A stretch of 64,000 nucleotides of DNA from JAGDVO01 sp964590075 [NCBI: uncultured Aquificales bacterium] (GCA_964590075.1 CAZPXS010000005.1:62001-126000), one strand, 5' to 3'; shown: positions 26,092 to 35,195, counted from the first letter of the stretch. Notes: a model not told the origin generated them from the sequence alone. Made by a program: numbers and translations.

Positions 26092-27005
26092 AAACTATAT
26101 TCGGTCCGGTACCTTCGAGAAGGTTGGGCCTTTCTTTGGGTATCGATCTCGTTCTCCATAAGACTTGTACTTTGGATTGTCTGTACTGTGAGTGTGGGCC
26201 GACTACTCTACATACCCTTGAAAGGAGGGAGTATGTAGATTCTGAGCTTATACTGGATGAGCTTAGAAGGGTTATCAAAGCTAACGTTAGTTTCGATTGG
26301 GTGACCTTTTCAGGTAGCGGCGAGCCCCTACTTAACTCTAAATTTGGTTATATTGCGAGGTCCGTTAGAAAGATAGTTGGCGATAGAACTGCTCTTATTA
26401 CCAATAGTACGTTACTTCCAATACCTGAGGTTAGGAGGGAAGCGGCTGAAGTCACACGGATTCTTCCTTCTCTTGATACAGCAAGGAATGAGACTTTTAT
26501 AAAGCTAAATAGACCCGTGGTTAAAGTAGACGTAAGGGAGATCATAGAGTCACTGAGGGCTTTTAAAAGGGAGTACCCAAAGATAACTATGTCTCTTGAG
26601 ATTCTTTTTGTTAAAGGTTTCAACGATACCGAGGAGGAGCTTTTGGAGCTTAAAAGGGCGATAAACTATATAGAACCCGATGAGGTTCATCTTAATACTG
26701 TCGTTAGACCCCCGAGTTACAGGGTTTTACCTGTAAGTTACGAGTTTCTTGTGAGTGTGAAGGATTTTTTCGCATTAGAGAATGTTAAGATAATCGGTGT
26801 TTTTGAAGGTTCGGGTGGGATCGATTCCTTAATGGAAGAGACTCTGTGTGAGGCTTTAAAAAGGAGGCCACTTACTCTTGAGGATATGAAAGGAATCGTT
26901 GGTGATAGGAAAATGGTTGAAGAGATCCTAAAGAAACTAATATTAATGGGTAGGATCGAAGAGTTGTACCATGATGGTAAAGTCTTTTATAGGCTTGTAA
27001 AATAA
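26088..27005 (+). CDS. Radical SAM protein (COG0731-like) with C-terminal winged helix
   Basis: A 305-residue radical SAM enzyme with opening FGPVPSRRLGLSLGID and the [4Fe-4S] motif CTLDCLYCECG (CxxxCxxC) near residue 28. TFSGSGEPLLN is the SAM-binding GGE-like motif, and LEILFVKGFND follows. The last 65 residues look like a winged-helix domain. The family is often labelled wyosine-like or molybdenum-cofactor-like, but the reaction is not established. It is coupled to the flavin enzyme by an ATGA overlap, so the two may act in one pathway. Confidence 0.85.
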   Translation: MKTIFGPVPSRRLGLSLGIDLVLHKTCTLDCLYCECGPTTLHTLERREYVDSELILDELRRVIKANVSFDWVTFSGSGEPLLNSKFGYIARSVRKIVGDRTALITNSTLLPIPEVRREAAEVTRILPSLDTARNETFIKLNRPVVKVDVREIIESLRAFKREYPKITMSLEILFVKGFNDTEEELLELKRAINYIEPDEVHLNTVVRPPSYRVLPVSYEFLVSVKDFFALENVKIIGVFEGSGGIDSLMEETLCEALKRRPLTLEDMKGIVGDRKMVEEILKKLILMGRIEELYHDGKVFYRLVK

Positions 27006-27025
27006 GGCCTATTGGGAGGTGGGGA

Positions 27026-27604
27026 ATGGGAAAAGTATTGTTCTATCTCTTAGTTTTAATTGCTATTATAGACTCGTCTTATGCTCAGGTGAGTAAGAGG
27101 GTGCTTATGGTGATAGCCCCTGTTAACTTTAGGGATGAGGAACTATTCGAGACTAAGAGGGTTTTATCCAACTGTGGAGCAAAGGTTGATGTCGCTTCCG
27201 TTGTCAAGGGAAGGGCGAAAGGTATGATGGGTGGTACTTATGAGGTTGATATGAGTATAAACGAGGTTGATCTCAATAACTACAGTGCGGTTGTGTTTGT
27301 AGGTGGTATAGGTGCCACAGCGTTGATCGATAACCATACGGTTTTAGAACTTGCAAGGGATGCTTATAGGAGTGGGAAGGTTGTTGGGGCTATATGTATT
27401 GCCCCCTCCATACTCGCCAGATCTGGGATCTTGAAAGGTAAGAGAGCTACCGTTTGGTCATCCATGGCCGATACCCTGGTTAAGGCTGGAGCTATATATA
27501 CCGGTAGGAAAGTTGAGGTGGACGGAAGGATCGTCACTGCCAATGGTCCATGGGCTGCGAGGGAATTTGCAGAGAGTATATGCAGGCTTTTGGGTTATCG
27601 TTGA
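27026..27604 (+). CDS. Exported DJ-1/PfpI-family protein
   Basis: A 192-residue DJ-1/PfpI protein. The core has VLMVIAPVNFRDEEL, FVGGIGATALI, and the nucleophile elbow AICIAPSILARSGIL with the reactive Cys; TANGPWAAREFA follows. Members are proteases, glyoxalases or deglycases; the function is not decidable. Unusually, it begins with about 20 residues of a Sec-type signal peptide (hydrophobic core FYLLVLIAII, cleavage near SYA-Q), so it is probably periplasmic. GGGAGGTGGGG precedes the ATG. Its 3' end overlaps the tilS start. Confidence 0.85.
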   Translation: MGKVLFYLLVLIAIIDSSYAQVSKRVLMVIAPVNFRDEELFETKRVLSNCGAKVDVASVVKGRAKGMMGGTYEVDMSINEVDLNNYSAVVFVGGIGATALIDNHTVLELARDAYRSGKVVGAICIAPSILARSGILKGKRATVWSSMADTLVKAGAIYTGRKVEVDGRIVTANGPWAAREFAESICRLLGYR

Positions 27605-28995
27605 TAAATAAAGTGCTAAGGACCATAAGGTATTATGGAATGATAGAAGAGGGTGATAGGGTTCTTGTGGCGGTATCAGGTGGCCCTGATTCTGTAGCTT
27701 TACTTTTAGTACTTGATAAACTTAAGGATAGGATAGGTTTTGATCTTGCGGTATGTCACTTTAGACATGGTGTTAGAAGTAGTGATTATAGGGATCTAGA
27801 GTTTGTCAAGGATCTTAGTGAAAGGTTAGGATATAGGATATTCGTAGGGGAGGGAAATGCCAGAGAATTGGCAAAAACGGAGAATATAAGTCTCGAGGAG
27901 GCATGTAGAAAACTTAGATATGACTTTTTTGAGGAGGTGGCTCAGAGGGAGGATTTTAACAGGGTTGCTCTAGGCCACACACTCAATGATAATGTTGAAA
28001 CTTTCTTTATGAGGGTTTTGAGGGGGGCGTCTCTTTCAGGTCTTAAAGGTATTCCGCCTGTAAGGGATAGGTATATCAGACCCTTCATAGAAGTTACGAG
28101 GGATGAGGTATTGGCTTTCCTTGGGGAGCTGGGGGTTGATTATTTGATTGATGAAACAAACCTTGATGAGAGGATCCTTAGAAATTGGGTTAGATTGAGA
28201 CTCATCCCCCTTATAAAGGATAGGGTCTCTTCTATAGAGAGGATTGTTGGAAGGACGATTAGGCTCATAAGGGAGGATGAAGAGCTATTGTCCAGTATGG
28301 CGGAGGAGGTACTAAAAAAGTTGAATATTGATACGGACGAAAGGGGTATATATTTTAAAATTGATGAGGATTTTATAAATTTACACCCCGCTATAAAAAG
28401 GAGATTGATTTCAAAGTTACTATACCGGAGGTTCTTTAGGGGAGAGTCAAGTGAACTTATGGATGATAAGGTAAGTAGAATCATAGAGATACTTGGAAGT
28501 ACGGAAGGTAGTAAGAGAATGCCCATATCCCGCGGTATCGTACTTCGTAGAGAGTATGATAGAGTTTTTATCGGTTACGATGAAGGAAGGGATTTTGAAA
28601 GGAAGGAAGTTCTGGTAATGGGCGAGGGGGTCTATCATTTTGGCGAATGGGTTTTTAACGTGAGGGAAGTAAGCTATGGAGATGGTGATCTACTTAATGC
28701 TGGAAAGTTTGTAGCTATTTTTTCGAAGAGAAAGGTGGGTTTTCCTCTTATAATCAGAACGAGAAGAGAAGGTGACAGGATAACTATAAAGAGTAATCTT
28801 ACCAAGAAAGTGAAAGATTTCTTCATAGATAGGAAGATACCGTTTAGTGAGAGAGATAGAATCCCGCTACTTGTTACTGGTGAGGATAGGGTAATATGGA
28901 TAGTCGGTTATGTTCAAAATACAGAGTTATTGCCAGAGGAGGGTGAACCTGCTATTCTTGTTGAGGTGAGGAGGCATGAGGGTGTTGTTGGATGA
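27580..28995 (+). CDS. tilS: tRNA(Ile)-lysidine synthase
   Basis: About 471 residues. It ligates lysine to C34 of tRNA-Ile(CAU), switching decoding to AUA, a heavily used codon here. The PP-loop SGGPDSVALL is followed by CHFRHGVR, ALGHTLNDNVETF (substrate loop) and a C-terminal TilS domain from about residue 390 (RTRREGDRI, the basic FIDRKIP region). Start uncertain: ATG 27580 (AGAGAG upstream), TTG 27601 at the DJ-1 stop, and an earlier frame opening at 27550 are all possible. It overlaps hpt by 20 bases, the common tilS-hpt arrangement; ftsH does not follow. Confidence 0.93.
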   Translation: MQAFGLSLINKVLRTIRYYGMIEEGDRVLVAVSGGPDSVALLLVLDKLKDRIGFDLAVCHFRHGVRSSDYRDLEFVKDLSERLGYRIFVGEGNARELAKTENISLEEACRKLRYDFFEEVAQREDFNRVALGHTLNDNVETFFMRVLRGASLSGLKGIPPVRDRYIRPFIEVTRDEVLAFLGELGVDYLIDETNLDERILRNWVRLRLIPLIKDRVSSIERIVGRTIRLIREDEELLSSMAEEVLKKLNIDTDERGIYFKIDEDFINLHPAIKRRLISKLLYRRFFRGESSELMDDKVSRIIEILGSTEGSKRMPISRGIVLRREYDRVFIGYDEGRDFERKEVLVMGEGVYHFGEWVFNVREVSYGDGDLLNAGKFVAIFSKRKVGFPLIIRTRREGDRITIKSNLTKKVKDFFIDRKIPFSERDRIPLLVTGEDRVIWIVGYVQNTELLPEEGEPAILVEVRRHEGVVG

Positions 28996-29485
28996 GGATG
29001 CGATAAGAAATAGGGTTAAGGAACTCGCTAGTGAGATAAGATCGAAGTATAAGGATTGTAAGCTTGTTGTTATTATAGTTTTGAAGGGTGCCTTTATGTT
29101 CGGTGCGGATCTTATAAGGGAGTTGAGCGATCTAGATATAGAGGTTGACTTTATAAGAGCTTCCACCTACGGGATGGGAACTGAGCCTGGTGAGGAGGTA
29201 AGGATACTTCTTGAACCAACCATAAATATAGAGGGTGAGAGGGTACTTATAGTGGACGATATATTGGATACCGGTTGTACCTTAAGTAAGATAAGGGATT
29301 ACATTGTCTCGAAAAGGCCCGCCTCCTGTGAGATTTGTGTCTTACTCGATAAGCCTGAAAGGAGAAGAATAAACATTGACGCTGAATACGTGGGCTTTAG
29401 GATACCCAACCATTTCGTCTTTGGCTATGGTATAGATTGGGCCGAAAAGTATAGGAATCTCAGACATATCGCCTATAAGGCTTAG
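28976..29485 (+). CDS. hpt: Hypoxanthine phosphoribosyltransferase
   Basis: A 169-residue type I PRTase that salvages hypoxanthine or guanine with PRPP. Seen: IVLKGAFMFGADL, the PRPP loop VLIVDDILDTGCTL, and the C-terminal purine-hood motif FVFGYGIDWAEKYRNL. GAGGTGAGGAGG lies before the ATG inside the tilS 3' end. It is the last gene of the hisB operon, and no intrinsic terminator is visible before the tRNA promoter. Confidence 0.95.
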   Translation: MRVLLDEDAIRNRVKELASEIRSKYKDCKLVVIIVLKGAFMFGADLIRELSDLDIEVDFIRASTYGMGTEPGEEVRILLEPTINIEGERVLIVDDILDTGCTLSKIRDYIVSKRPASCEICVLLDKPERRRINIDAEYVGFRIPNHFVFGYGIDWAEKYRNLRHIAYKA

Positions 29486-29497
29486 ATTCACAGTCAC

Positions 29498-29526
29498 TTG
29501 ACTTTATTATCCATAGTATCTATAAA
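29498..29526 (+). promoter_or_regulatory. Strong predicted sigma-70 promoter for tRNA-Leu
   Basis: TTGACT (29498-29503), exactly 17 bases, TATAAA (29521-29526); start near 29533, ten bases before the mature tRNA. It is one of the closest matches to consensus in the window and may also serve purS-purQ by read-through. Confidence 0.65.
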
Positions 29527-29542
29527 TTATTTTGGTTGGGGT

Positions 29543-29630
29543 GCGAGAGTGGCGGAACTGGGAGACGCGCTGGACTTAGGATCCAGTGCCCGATGAGGGC
29601 GTGCGGGTTCGACTCCCGCCTCTCGCACCA
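29543..29630 (+). tRNA. tRNA-Leu (anticodon UAG)
   Basis: An 88-base class II tRNA. The acceptor stem GCGAGAG pairs with CTCTCGC, followed by discriminator A and an encoded CCA end. The anticodon stem CTGGA/TCCAG closes the loop CTTAGGA, giving anticodon UAG, which reads CUN leucine codons. The long variable arm (GTGCCCGATGAGGGCGT) is as expected for leucine, and the T arm CGGG-TTCGACT-CCCG is intact. A T-rich run (29631-29640) follows at once, and then the purS ribosome site. Confidence 0.97.
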
Positions 29631-29651
29631 TTATTTTTTTTGGAGGCTACT

Positions 29652-29891
29652 ATGAGGGTTCGAGTTATAGTTAGATTGAAGGACGGTGTACTCGATCCCC
29701 AGGGTAAAGCCGTTTTAAAATCTCTCAAAACCTTGGGTTTTGAGAGTGTTGGGGATGTGAGGGTAGGTAAGGTTGTAGATCTTGAGATGGAAGATGTAGA
29801 TGATGTAGGTAGGGTTGTGGGCGAGATGTGTAATAAGCTACTTGTTAATCCTGTAATTGAAACCTACGAGTGGTACGTTCTGGAGGGGTGA
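29652..29891 (+). CDS. purS: Phosphoribosylformylglycinamidine synthase, PurS subunit
   Basis: A 79-residue small subunit that docks PurQ onto PurL for step 4 of purine synthesis. The sequence [24 protein letters not shown] and the end [11 protein letters not shown] are typical. The ATG at 29652 is chosen because TGGAGG lies 5 bases upstream and homology begins there; a longer frame would extend back into the tRNA. The stop overlaps purQ as TGATG. It is only 21 bases downstream of tRNA-Leu. Confidence 0.95.
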   Translation: MRVRVIVRLKDGVLDPQGKAVLKSLKTLGFESVGDVRVGKVVDLEMEDVDDVGRVVGEMCNKLLVNPVIETYEWYVLEG

Positions 29892-30595
29892 TGGAGTTCG
29901 GAGTTGTAGTCTTTCCCGGATCCAACTGCGATAGAGATTGTTACTGGGTTGTGAAGGATGTTCTCGGTTACCCCTGCCATTATATCTGGCATGAGGAAAG
30001 GAATCTGGATGGTATAGATTGTGTGATTTTGCCAGGTGGTTTTTCCTATGGTGACTATCTTAGAGCTGGGGCTATAGCTAAGACCTCACCGGTTATGACG
30101 GCTATAAGAGAGTTTTCCGAAAGGGGAGGTCTTGTTATAGGGATTTGTAACGGTTTCCAGATACTACTTGAGTCGGGTCTTCTCCCTGGTGCTATGCTGA
30201 GAAATAGGGGTTTGAGGTTTATATGTGAGTATGTCTATATCAGGGTGGAGAACGATAATACACCCTTTACGCTACTATGTAGAAAGGGTGAGGTCTTGAA
30301 GATTCCTATAGCCCATATGGATGGTAACTTTTTTGTCGATAACGATACGCTTGAGAGATTGATAGAGAACAAACAGGTAGTTTTCAGGTATTCATCAAAG
30401 GATGGTGTGGTGAATGACGATTATAATCCTAACGGATCCGTCTACAATATAGCCGGTATAGTTAACGAAAAAGGAAATGTACTTGGTATGATGCCTCATC
30501 CTGAGAGAGCAAGTGAATCTATCCTCGGATCTACCGATGGATTGAAGATACTGGGTTCTATAGTCTACTGGTATGAGAGATACAAGAGAAGTTAG
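29891..30595 (+). CDS. purQ: Phosphoribosylformylglycinamidine synthase, glutaminase subunit PurQ
   Basis: A 234-residue class I amidotransferase supplying ammonia to PurL. Seen: [13 protein letters not shown] at the start, [14 protein letters not shown], the nucleophile in [20 protein letters not shown], and the catalytic His-Glu in MMPHPERA. The ATG overlaps the purS stop. PurL itself does not follow; the next gene is a pseudouridine synthase whose start overlaps by 23 bases. Confidence 0.96.
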   Translation: MEFGVVVFPGSNCDRDCYWVVKDVLGYPCHYIWHEERNLDGIDCVILPGGFSYGDYLRAGAIAKTSPVMTAIREFSERGGLVIGICNGFQILLESGLLPGAMLRNRGLRFICEYVYIRVENDNTPFTLLCRKGEVLKIPIAHMDGNFFVDNDTLERLIENKQVVFRYSSKDGVVNDDYNPNGSVYNIAGIVNEKGNVLGMMPHPERASESILGSTDGLKILGSIVYWYERYKRS

Positions 30596-31319
30596 GTTGA
30601 ACAGGTTTCTTGCCGAGTGTGGTCTCGGCTCAAGAAGGAAAGTCGAAAGACTTATAGATGAAGGTAGAGTTGCTATAAACGGTATTGTCGTTAAGGAGTA
30701 TTCGTATAAAGTCAAGTATCCTGATGATATAGTAACCGTTGATGGAAAGGTAGTTGAACCTGTTGAGAAGATATACATCGTCTATAATAAACCGAGTGGT
30801 ATACTCACTACGGTCAAGGATGAGAGGGGAAGAACCACGGTTTACGATGTCCTACCTCCCTATATTCAGGAAAAGAGGGTATACCCTGTGGGTAGACTTG
30901 ATAGAACTTCAAGGGGATTGTTGATAATGACCAACGATGGTGAGCTTGCCTATAGATTGTTACACCCAAGGTACAAGGTTGATAAGAAGTATATAGTAAC
31001 TGTTGAAGGTAGACCATCGGAAGAGAAACTGGAAAGATTGAGAAAGGGTATATTTCTATATCCGGAAGGTAAGACTCTTCCATGCTCTATAAGGGTACTG
31101 GAGTATAACAAAAAGTTTACCAAGTTAGAGGTTATACTTAAGGAGGGTAGGAAGAGACAGATAAGGAGAATGTTTAAGAAGATAGGCCATAGAGTTTTGG
31201 ATCTCGTTAGGGTAGCGGTTGGTCCGATTACCTTGAAGGGGTTACCGGAAGGTACCTTTAGATTTCTAACTGAAGAGGAGGTGTTGAATCTAAAAAGACT
31301 CGTTGGTCTAAAGGATTAA
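30573..31319 (+). CDS. rluB: rRNA pseudouridine synthase, RsuA/RluB family
   Basis: A 248-residue enzyme. The N-terminal S4 RNA-binding domain ([21 protein letters not shown], about 8-65) is followed by the catalytic domain with [12 protein letters not shown] and the Asp in [28 protein letters not shown] is the family's late motif. It isomerises uridine in large-subunit rRNA (RluB-like) or another site; the exact target is not certain. It ends 12 bases inside convergent queA. No good ribosome site precedes the ATG, so coupling to purQ is likely. Confidence 0.9.
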   Translation: MRDTREVRLNRFLAECGLGSRRKVERLIDEGRVAINGIVVKEYSYKVKYPDDIVTVDGKVVEPVEKIYIVYNKPSGILTTVKDERGRTTVYDVLPPYIQEKRVYPVGRLDRTSRGLLIMTNDGELAYRLLHPRYKVDKKYIVTVEGRPSEEKLERLRKGIFLYPEGKTLPCSIRVLEYNKKFTKLEVILKEGRKRQIRRMFKKIGHRVLDLVRVAVGPITLKGLPEGTFRFLTEEEVLNLKRLVGLKD

Positions 31320-32330
31320 CATACAGTCCCCGTAGGAGTAGAATCTATACCTTTCTCTAACTGCTATATCGTAGGCTCTAAAGGTTAGTTCTCTTCCCAT
31401 GAATGCACAGACAAGTAGAAGAAGCGAAGACTTGGGTAGGTGAAAGTTTGTGAGTAGGCAATCCACAATTTTGAATCTATAACCGGGATATATGAATAGA
31501 TCCGTAAAGCCAGCCTTTCTTATAACGTTTCCCTTCTCATCAAAGGCACTCTCAAGTGTTCTGACAACGGTGGTACCGATGGCTAGTATCTTCTTCCCCG
31601 AGTCTTTAGCTAACTTTATCCTTTCCGCGGTTACATCTGGTAACTCGAAGTACTCCTCCTCTATCCTCTGAGTCTCAACTTCACCCTCCCTTAGAGGTTT
31701 GAACGTCCCGGGACCTACATGGAGAGTAACCTCGAGTATCTCTACACCCTTATTTTTCAGTCCTTCTAAAACCCTTTCGGTAAAGTGTAGTCCGGCGGTT
31801 GGTGCCGCTATCGATCCAGGAACTTTAGCGAATACAGTCTGATACCTTTCTCTATCCATTTCCAATGGGCTCCTTTTTATATAGGGGGGTAGGGGGATGT
31901 TCCCTATTCTCTCTATTTCCCTCTTTATCAAACCCTTAGGTTTAAACCTTACTATCCTTCTTCCCTCGCCAAGTGTATCCTCAACTATAGCTGATAGCTC
32001 CTTTGAAATCGTGATTTCAACACCCTTTTTGAATCTCTTCGCGGGCTTTGTGAAACATTCCCAGGTATCCTCTTCAACCTCCCTAACAAGGAGGATCTCC
32101 ACAACCTTATCTTCTATTTTTCCATAGATCCTTGCGGGGATGACTCTGGTGTTATTTAAAACAATTACGTAACTATCATCGAGGATATCCACTATCTCTC
32201 TGAAAATCCTGTGGAAGATCATTCCCGTTTTCCTATCTATAACCATCATCCTCGATGAATCTCGAGGCTCTACCGGATACTGCGCTATAAGTTCCTTGGG
32301 TAGGTAATAGTCAAAATCCTCTATCTTCAT
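31308..32330 (-). CDS. queA: tRNA preQ1(34) S-adenosylmethionine ribosyltransferase-isomerase
   Basis: A 340-residue enzyme converting 7-aminomethyl-deazaguanine in tRNA to epoxyqueuosine. Seen: DFDYYLPKELIAQYP at the start, VLNNTRVIPARI, KVPGSIAAPTAGLHFTE, LHVGPGTFKPL and NFHLPKSSLLLLVCAF near the end. Third gene of the hydrolase-galU-queA minus group, 6 bases after galU. Its 3' end overlaps convergent rluB by 12 bases. Confidence 0.97.
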   Translation of the reverse strand: MKIEDFDYYLPKELIAQYPVEPRDSSRMMVIDRKTGMIFHRIFREIVDILDDSYVIVLNNTRVIPARIYGKIEDKVVEILLVREVEEDTWECFTKPAKRFKKGVEITISKELSAIVEDTLGEGRRIVRFKPKGLIKREIERIGNIPLPPYIKRSPLEMDRERYQTVFAKVPGSIAAPTAGLHFTERVLEGLKNKGVEILEVTLHVGPGTFKPLREGEVETQRIEEEYFELPDVTAERIKLAKDSGKKILAIGTTVVRTLESAFDEKGNVIRKAGFTDLFIYPGYRFKIVDCLLTNFHLPKSSLLLLVCAFMGRELTFRAYDIAVRERYRFYSYGDCMLIL

Positions 32331-32336
32331 CCTTGG

Positions 32337-33203
32337 TTAAGGCTCTAAAAACTTTCTTACGAAATCCATAACTTCACCTGATATCTCTGGGTCGTTGAGG
32401 GCAAGGTACAAGTTTGCCATTATAAAACCGAGTTTTTCGCCGCAATCAAAGTGGTCTCCTATAAATTTATAGGCGTATATAGGTCTTTCATTAAGTAGTA
32501 GTCTTAGTGCGTCCGTAAGCTGTATTTCGCCCTTTTTGCCAGGTGGAGTCACTTCCAGTTTTTCGAATATATCGTTCGTAAGCACATACCTTCCTATTAT
32601 TGCGAGATTTGACGGAGCTTCATCTATATCGGGTTTTTCGACGAGATCCTCAACGAGATAGAGCCTATCCCCTATCTCTCTTACCTTAACTATACCATAC
32701 CTATATACCTCCTCCCTTGGTACTTCCTTAATGGCTATTACAGGATTTTTAACCTCTTCGTATACATCTATAAGCTGTTTTATAGCTGGCTTATCACTGA
32801 ATATAACATCATCCGTTAGAATAACCGCGAAGTCCTCTTTTCCGACTAGGTTCTTCGCACATAGTATAGCATGACCAAGTCCCATAGCTACCTTTTGTCT
32901 TATGTAAGCCACTTCCACCATCTCCTCTATACTTTTTATCTCATCGAGTAGATCGTTCTTATTACTGAGTCTCAATATTTCCTCAAGTTCGGGTAAGGAG
33001 TCGAAGTAATCCTCAATTGCCCTCTTGTATCTACCGGTTATCATTACTGCAGTTTTTATACCACTTCTTACTACCTCCCTCATGGCCCACTCTATTATCG
33101 GTCTGTTCAGTATAGGTAGCATCTCCTTTGGAATGCTCTTTGTAATGGGTAAAAATCTCGTTCCAAACCCCGCTACAGGAAAGACTACTTTGCTAATAGG
33201 CAT
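32337..33203 (-). CDS. galU: UTP-glucose-1-phosphate uridylyltransferase
   Basis: A 288-residue nucleotidyltransferase making UDP-glucose for envelope polysaccharide. The signature AGFGTRFLPITKSIPKEMLPILNRP opens the protein. MGLGHAILCAKN, the ILTDDVIFS metal site and VEKPDIDEAPSNLAIIGRYVL follow, and the C-terminal YKFIGDHFDCGEKLGF is intact. AGGAGGTGG lies before the ATG. The neighbouring genes do not form an obvious polysaccharide cluster. Confidence 0.96.
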   Translation of the reverse strand: MPISKVVFPVAGFGTRFLPITKSIPKEMLPILNRPIIEWAMREVVRSGIKTAVMITGRYKRAIEDYFDSLPELEEILRLSNKNDLLDEIKSIEEMVEVAYIRQKVAMGLGHAILCAKNLVGKEDFAVILTDDVIFSDKPAIKQLIDVYEEVKNPVIAIKEVPREEVYRYGIVKVREIGDRLYLVEDLVEKPDIDEAPSNLAIIGRYVLTNDIFEKLEVTPPGKKGEIQLTDALRLLLNERPIYAYKFIGDHFDCGEKLGFIMANLYLALNDPEISGEVMDFVRKFLEP

Positions 33204-33221
33204 ATCTTATCCACCTCCTAC

Positions 33222-33956
33222 TCATTTATCGACAAAATCCTGTAGTATGGTTTTTATGGTAGGATTATTTATGTCCACAGGATGTCCATCGTTGTTTAAA
33301 AGAATATACCACTTACCTCTAATATTTCTGATATCCTCCACTATTACTTCAAGGGGTACTATATCGTCGCTGAGTCCATGTAAGAAGAGAACCTCGTATC
33401 GTATATCGGTACTACTGTTAGATAGGCTCCTAAGAAGTGCCACTAAATCTTCCTCTCTAGTATTCCTAGGTATCAGTTCCAACCATTCATCGTATTTTTT
33501 TGGATTCCTCTTAGCTATTTCGTACATTTTATCTATTCTCGTGAATCCACTTATAATTATGAGTTTTTCAGGTTTTACTCTACCTGCCGTTTGCCAGGCT
33601 AAAAAACCGCCAAAGGAAGTTCCTATTATCACAAACTTTTTACCCGAATCCTTTATGTACTTTGCTAGTTCTAACGATGAAGCTATGGCACTTTTACCGA
33701 GATCCTCGCCCTTTAACTCAAAATCAAGTGAGTATACCTTTGAGTCTGGAAAGATCCTTGAGATTTCTTCACAGTATTTTTTTGCCCTTTCACTACTTTC
33801 TCTTCCCCCATGTATGGCGAGTATAGCTATTTTATATTTGTCTACACTATTCTCATAGTGTTTTACGGGTTTTTCATGGTAGATACATTCCGAGAAAGAA
33901 TGTACTGGGATTAGGACTATAAGTAGCATAAACTTTAGTAAGAAAAACCTTTTCAT
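33222..33956 (-). CDS. Exported alpha/beta-hydrolase
   Basis: A 244-residue protein with a clear Sec signal peptide (MKRFFLLKF then a hydrophobic core, cleavage near SFS). The alpha/beta-hydrolase fold shows AILAIHGGRESS (oxyanion strand), the nucleophile elbow IGTSFGGFLAW, the acid in HGLSDDIVPLE and the catalytic His in NDGHPVD. Likely a periplasmic esterase or similar; the substrate is unknown. It is first in the minus group with galU and queA. Confidence 0.8.
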   Translation of the reverse strand: MKRFFLLKFMLLIVLIPVHSFSECIYHEKPVKHYENSVDKYKIAILAIHGGRESSERAKKYCEEISRIFPDSKVYSLDFELKGEDLGKSAIASSLELAKYIKDSGKKFVIIGTSFGGFLAWQTAGRVKPEKLIIISGFTRIDKMYEIAKRNPKKYDEWLELIPRNTREEDLVALLRSLSNSSTDIRYEVLFLHGLSDDIVPLEVIVEDIRNIRGKWYILLNNDGHPVDINNPTIKTILQDFVDK

Positions 33957-33996
33957 CTATAACTCCTTATACTGGATTTTTTTCAGGTTTTGGTTT

Positions 33997-34025
33997 AATT
34001 TACAACTCATAGGAGCTTAAGTCAA
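33997..34025 (-). promoter_or_regulatory. Predicted promoter for the hydrolase-galU-queA group
   Basis: On the minus strand TTGACT (34020-34025), 17-base spacer, TAAATT (33997-34002); start near 33990, leader about 34 bases, with AAGGAG before the ATG at 33956. Confidence 0.45.
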
Positions 34026-34043
34026 CGAAGGAGAGTAAAGAGT

Positions 34044-35195
34044 TTGCTATCCAAATGGGAGTTTCTTAGAAGAGTATTAGTTTTTATATGGATCAAAATA
34101 AATGATAGTGAAGTATTTTTAAGATCTGCAAGTTTGACCTATGTTACTATGTTTTCTGTAGTTCCCTTTTTAGCCTTTTCAACTTCCATACTCAAAGGGT
34201 TAGGTGGATATAAATTTGTTAAAAACCACATTTATGAGTTTGCAAGGTACTTTTTCTATGGAAATGAAACGATAATGAATACGATAGATAAGGTCTTCTT
34301 TTATGTGGAAAAGACAAATTTTACCACTCTTGGTGTTTTAGGAGCCTTTACTCTGATATGGGCTGTGGTTAGTATGTTTTCCAACGTTGAAAATGCGTTG
34401 AGTAAGATATGGCTTGTTAACCGTAGAAGGCCATGGTTGAGGAGAATAATAGATTACACAGCTATGAGTGTATTATTCCCTATAGCCATAAATACCTTTG
34501 TTCTATCGATCGCCTTCGTTAAAGATACTTTTCTTGCGGTTATCCTCAATATAATTCCTCTTTTTATGCTGGTATTTACTATATTTCTTTTATACCAATT
34601 CATACCTTTAGTTGAGGTTGATTTTACGCCGAATCTTATAGGGGCCATTTTTGCTAGTTTCCTATGGATATTCATTCAATACCTATACTACCGTTTACAG
34701 GTAGGATTGTCGGGTTATAACGCGATCTATGGTTCTTTTGCCGCTCTTCCGTTGTTCATGCTTGCTATATACTGGAGCTGGTTTTCATTCTTACTCGGTG
34801 CCATCATCAGTTTTACCTACGCCAATAGATACATATTTACCGGGGAATTCAGATATTTTAATGGTCATATTTCTCCGGTGGAGAGATTTGTGGTTGCTCT
34901 TAACGTTCTTAGACTTCTGTACGATAGTTTCAGGGAAGGTAGGGGATTAAGTAAAAGGGAACTTATAAAAAAATTGAAAGTTCCTCCCGTGATTTTTGAT
35001 CCCCTGATGGATGACCTGAAAAGCAAGAATTTTGTCGTACTATCAGATGATGGCAAATTCTATCCTGCGATTTCCGAGGATCGTTTTTCAAAGGAAAATT
35101 TGCTATCCCTATTTATTGGGCCATTATCCAAAGGTCCATTTAGAATATTGTTGGAGGTAGAAGATGGAGGTAAAGAGGGAACCGGTTGTTGTTGA
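34044..35195 (+). CDS. YihY/BrkB-family membrane protein
   Basis: A 383-residue protein. Residues 1-275 carry six hydrophobic segments and the family pattern SASLTYVTMFSVVPFLA, GYNAIYGSFAALPLFMLAIYWSWFSFLLGA. The C-terminal 110 residues look like a winged-helix module (ALNVLRLLYDSFREGRGLSKRELIKKLKVPP). The family was once called RNase BN, which is incorrect; its role is unknown. TTG start with GGAGAG 8 bases upstream. Its 3' end overlaps the KaiC-like gene by 32 bases. Confidence 0.83.
   Translation: MLSKWEFLRRVLVFIWIKINDSEVFLRSASLTYVTMFSVVPFLAFSTSILKGLGGYKFVKNHIYEFARYFFYGNETIMNTIDKVFFYVEKTNFTTLGVLGAFTLIWAVVSMFSNVENALSKIWLVNRRRPWLRRIIDYTAMSVLFPIAINTFVLSIAFVKDTFLAVILNIIPLFMLVFTIFLLYQFIPLVEVDFTPNLIGAIFASFLWIFIQYLYYRLQVGLSGYNAIYGSFAALPLFMLAIYWSWFSFLLGAIISFTYANRYIFTGEFRYFNGHISPVERFVVALNVLRLLYDSFREGRGLSKRELIKKLKVPPVIFDPLMDDLKSKNFVVLSDDGKFYPAISEDRFSKENLLSLFIGPLSKGPFRILLEVEDGGKEGTGCC

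Noticed and set aside
29631-29641. T-run after tRNA-Leu as an intrinsic terminator
   Set aside because: There is no dedicated hairpin beyond the tRNA itself, and purS follows at once without another visible promoter. It may attenuate but cannot be called a terminator.
29586-29651. N-terminal extension of purS
   Set aside because: The extra 22 residues are encoded by the tRNA-Leu 3' half. The proper PurS start with GGAGG is at 29652.
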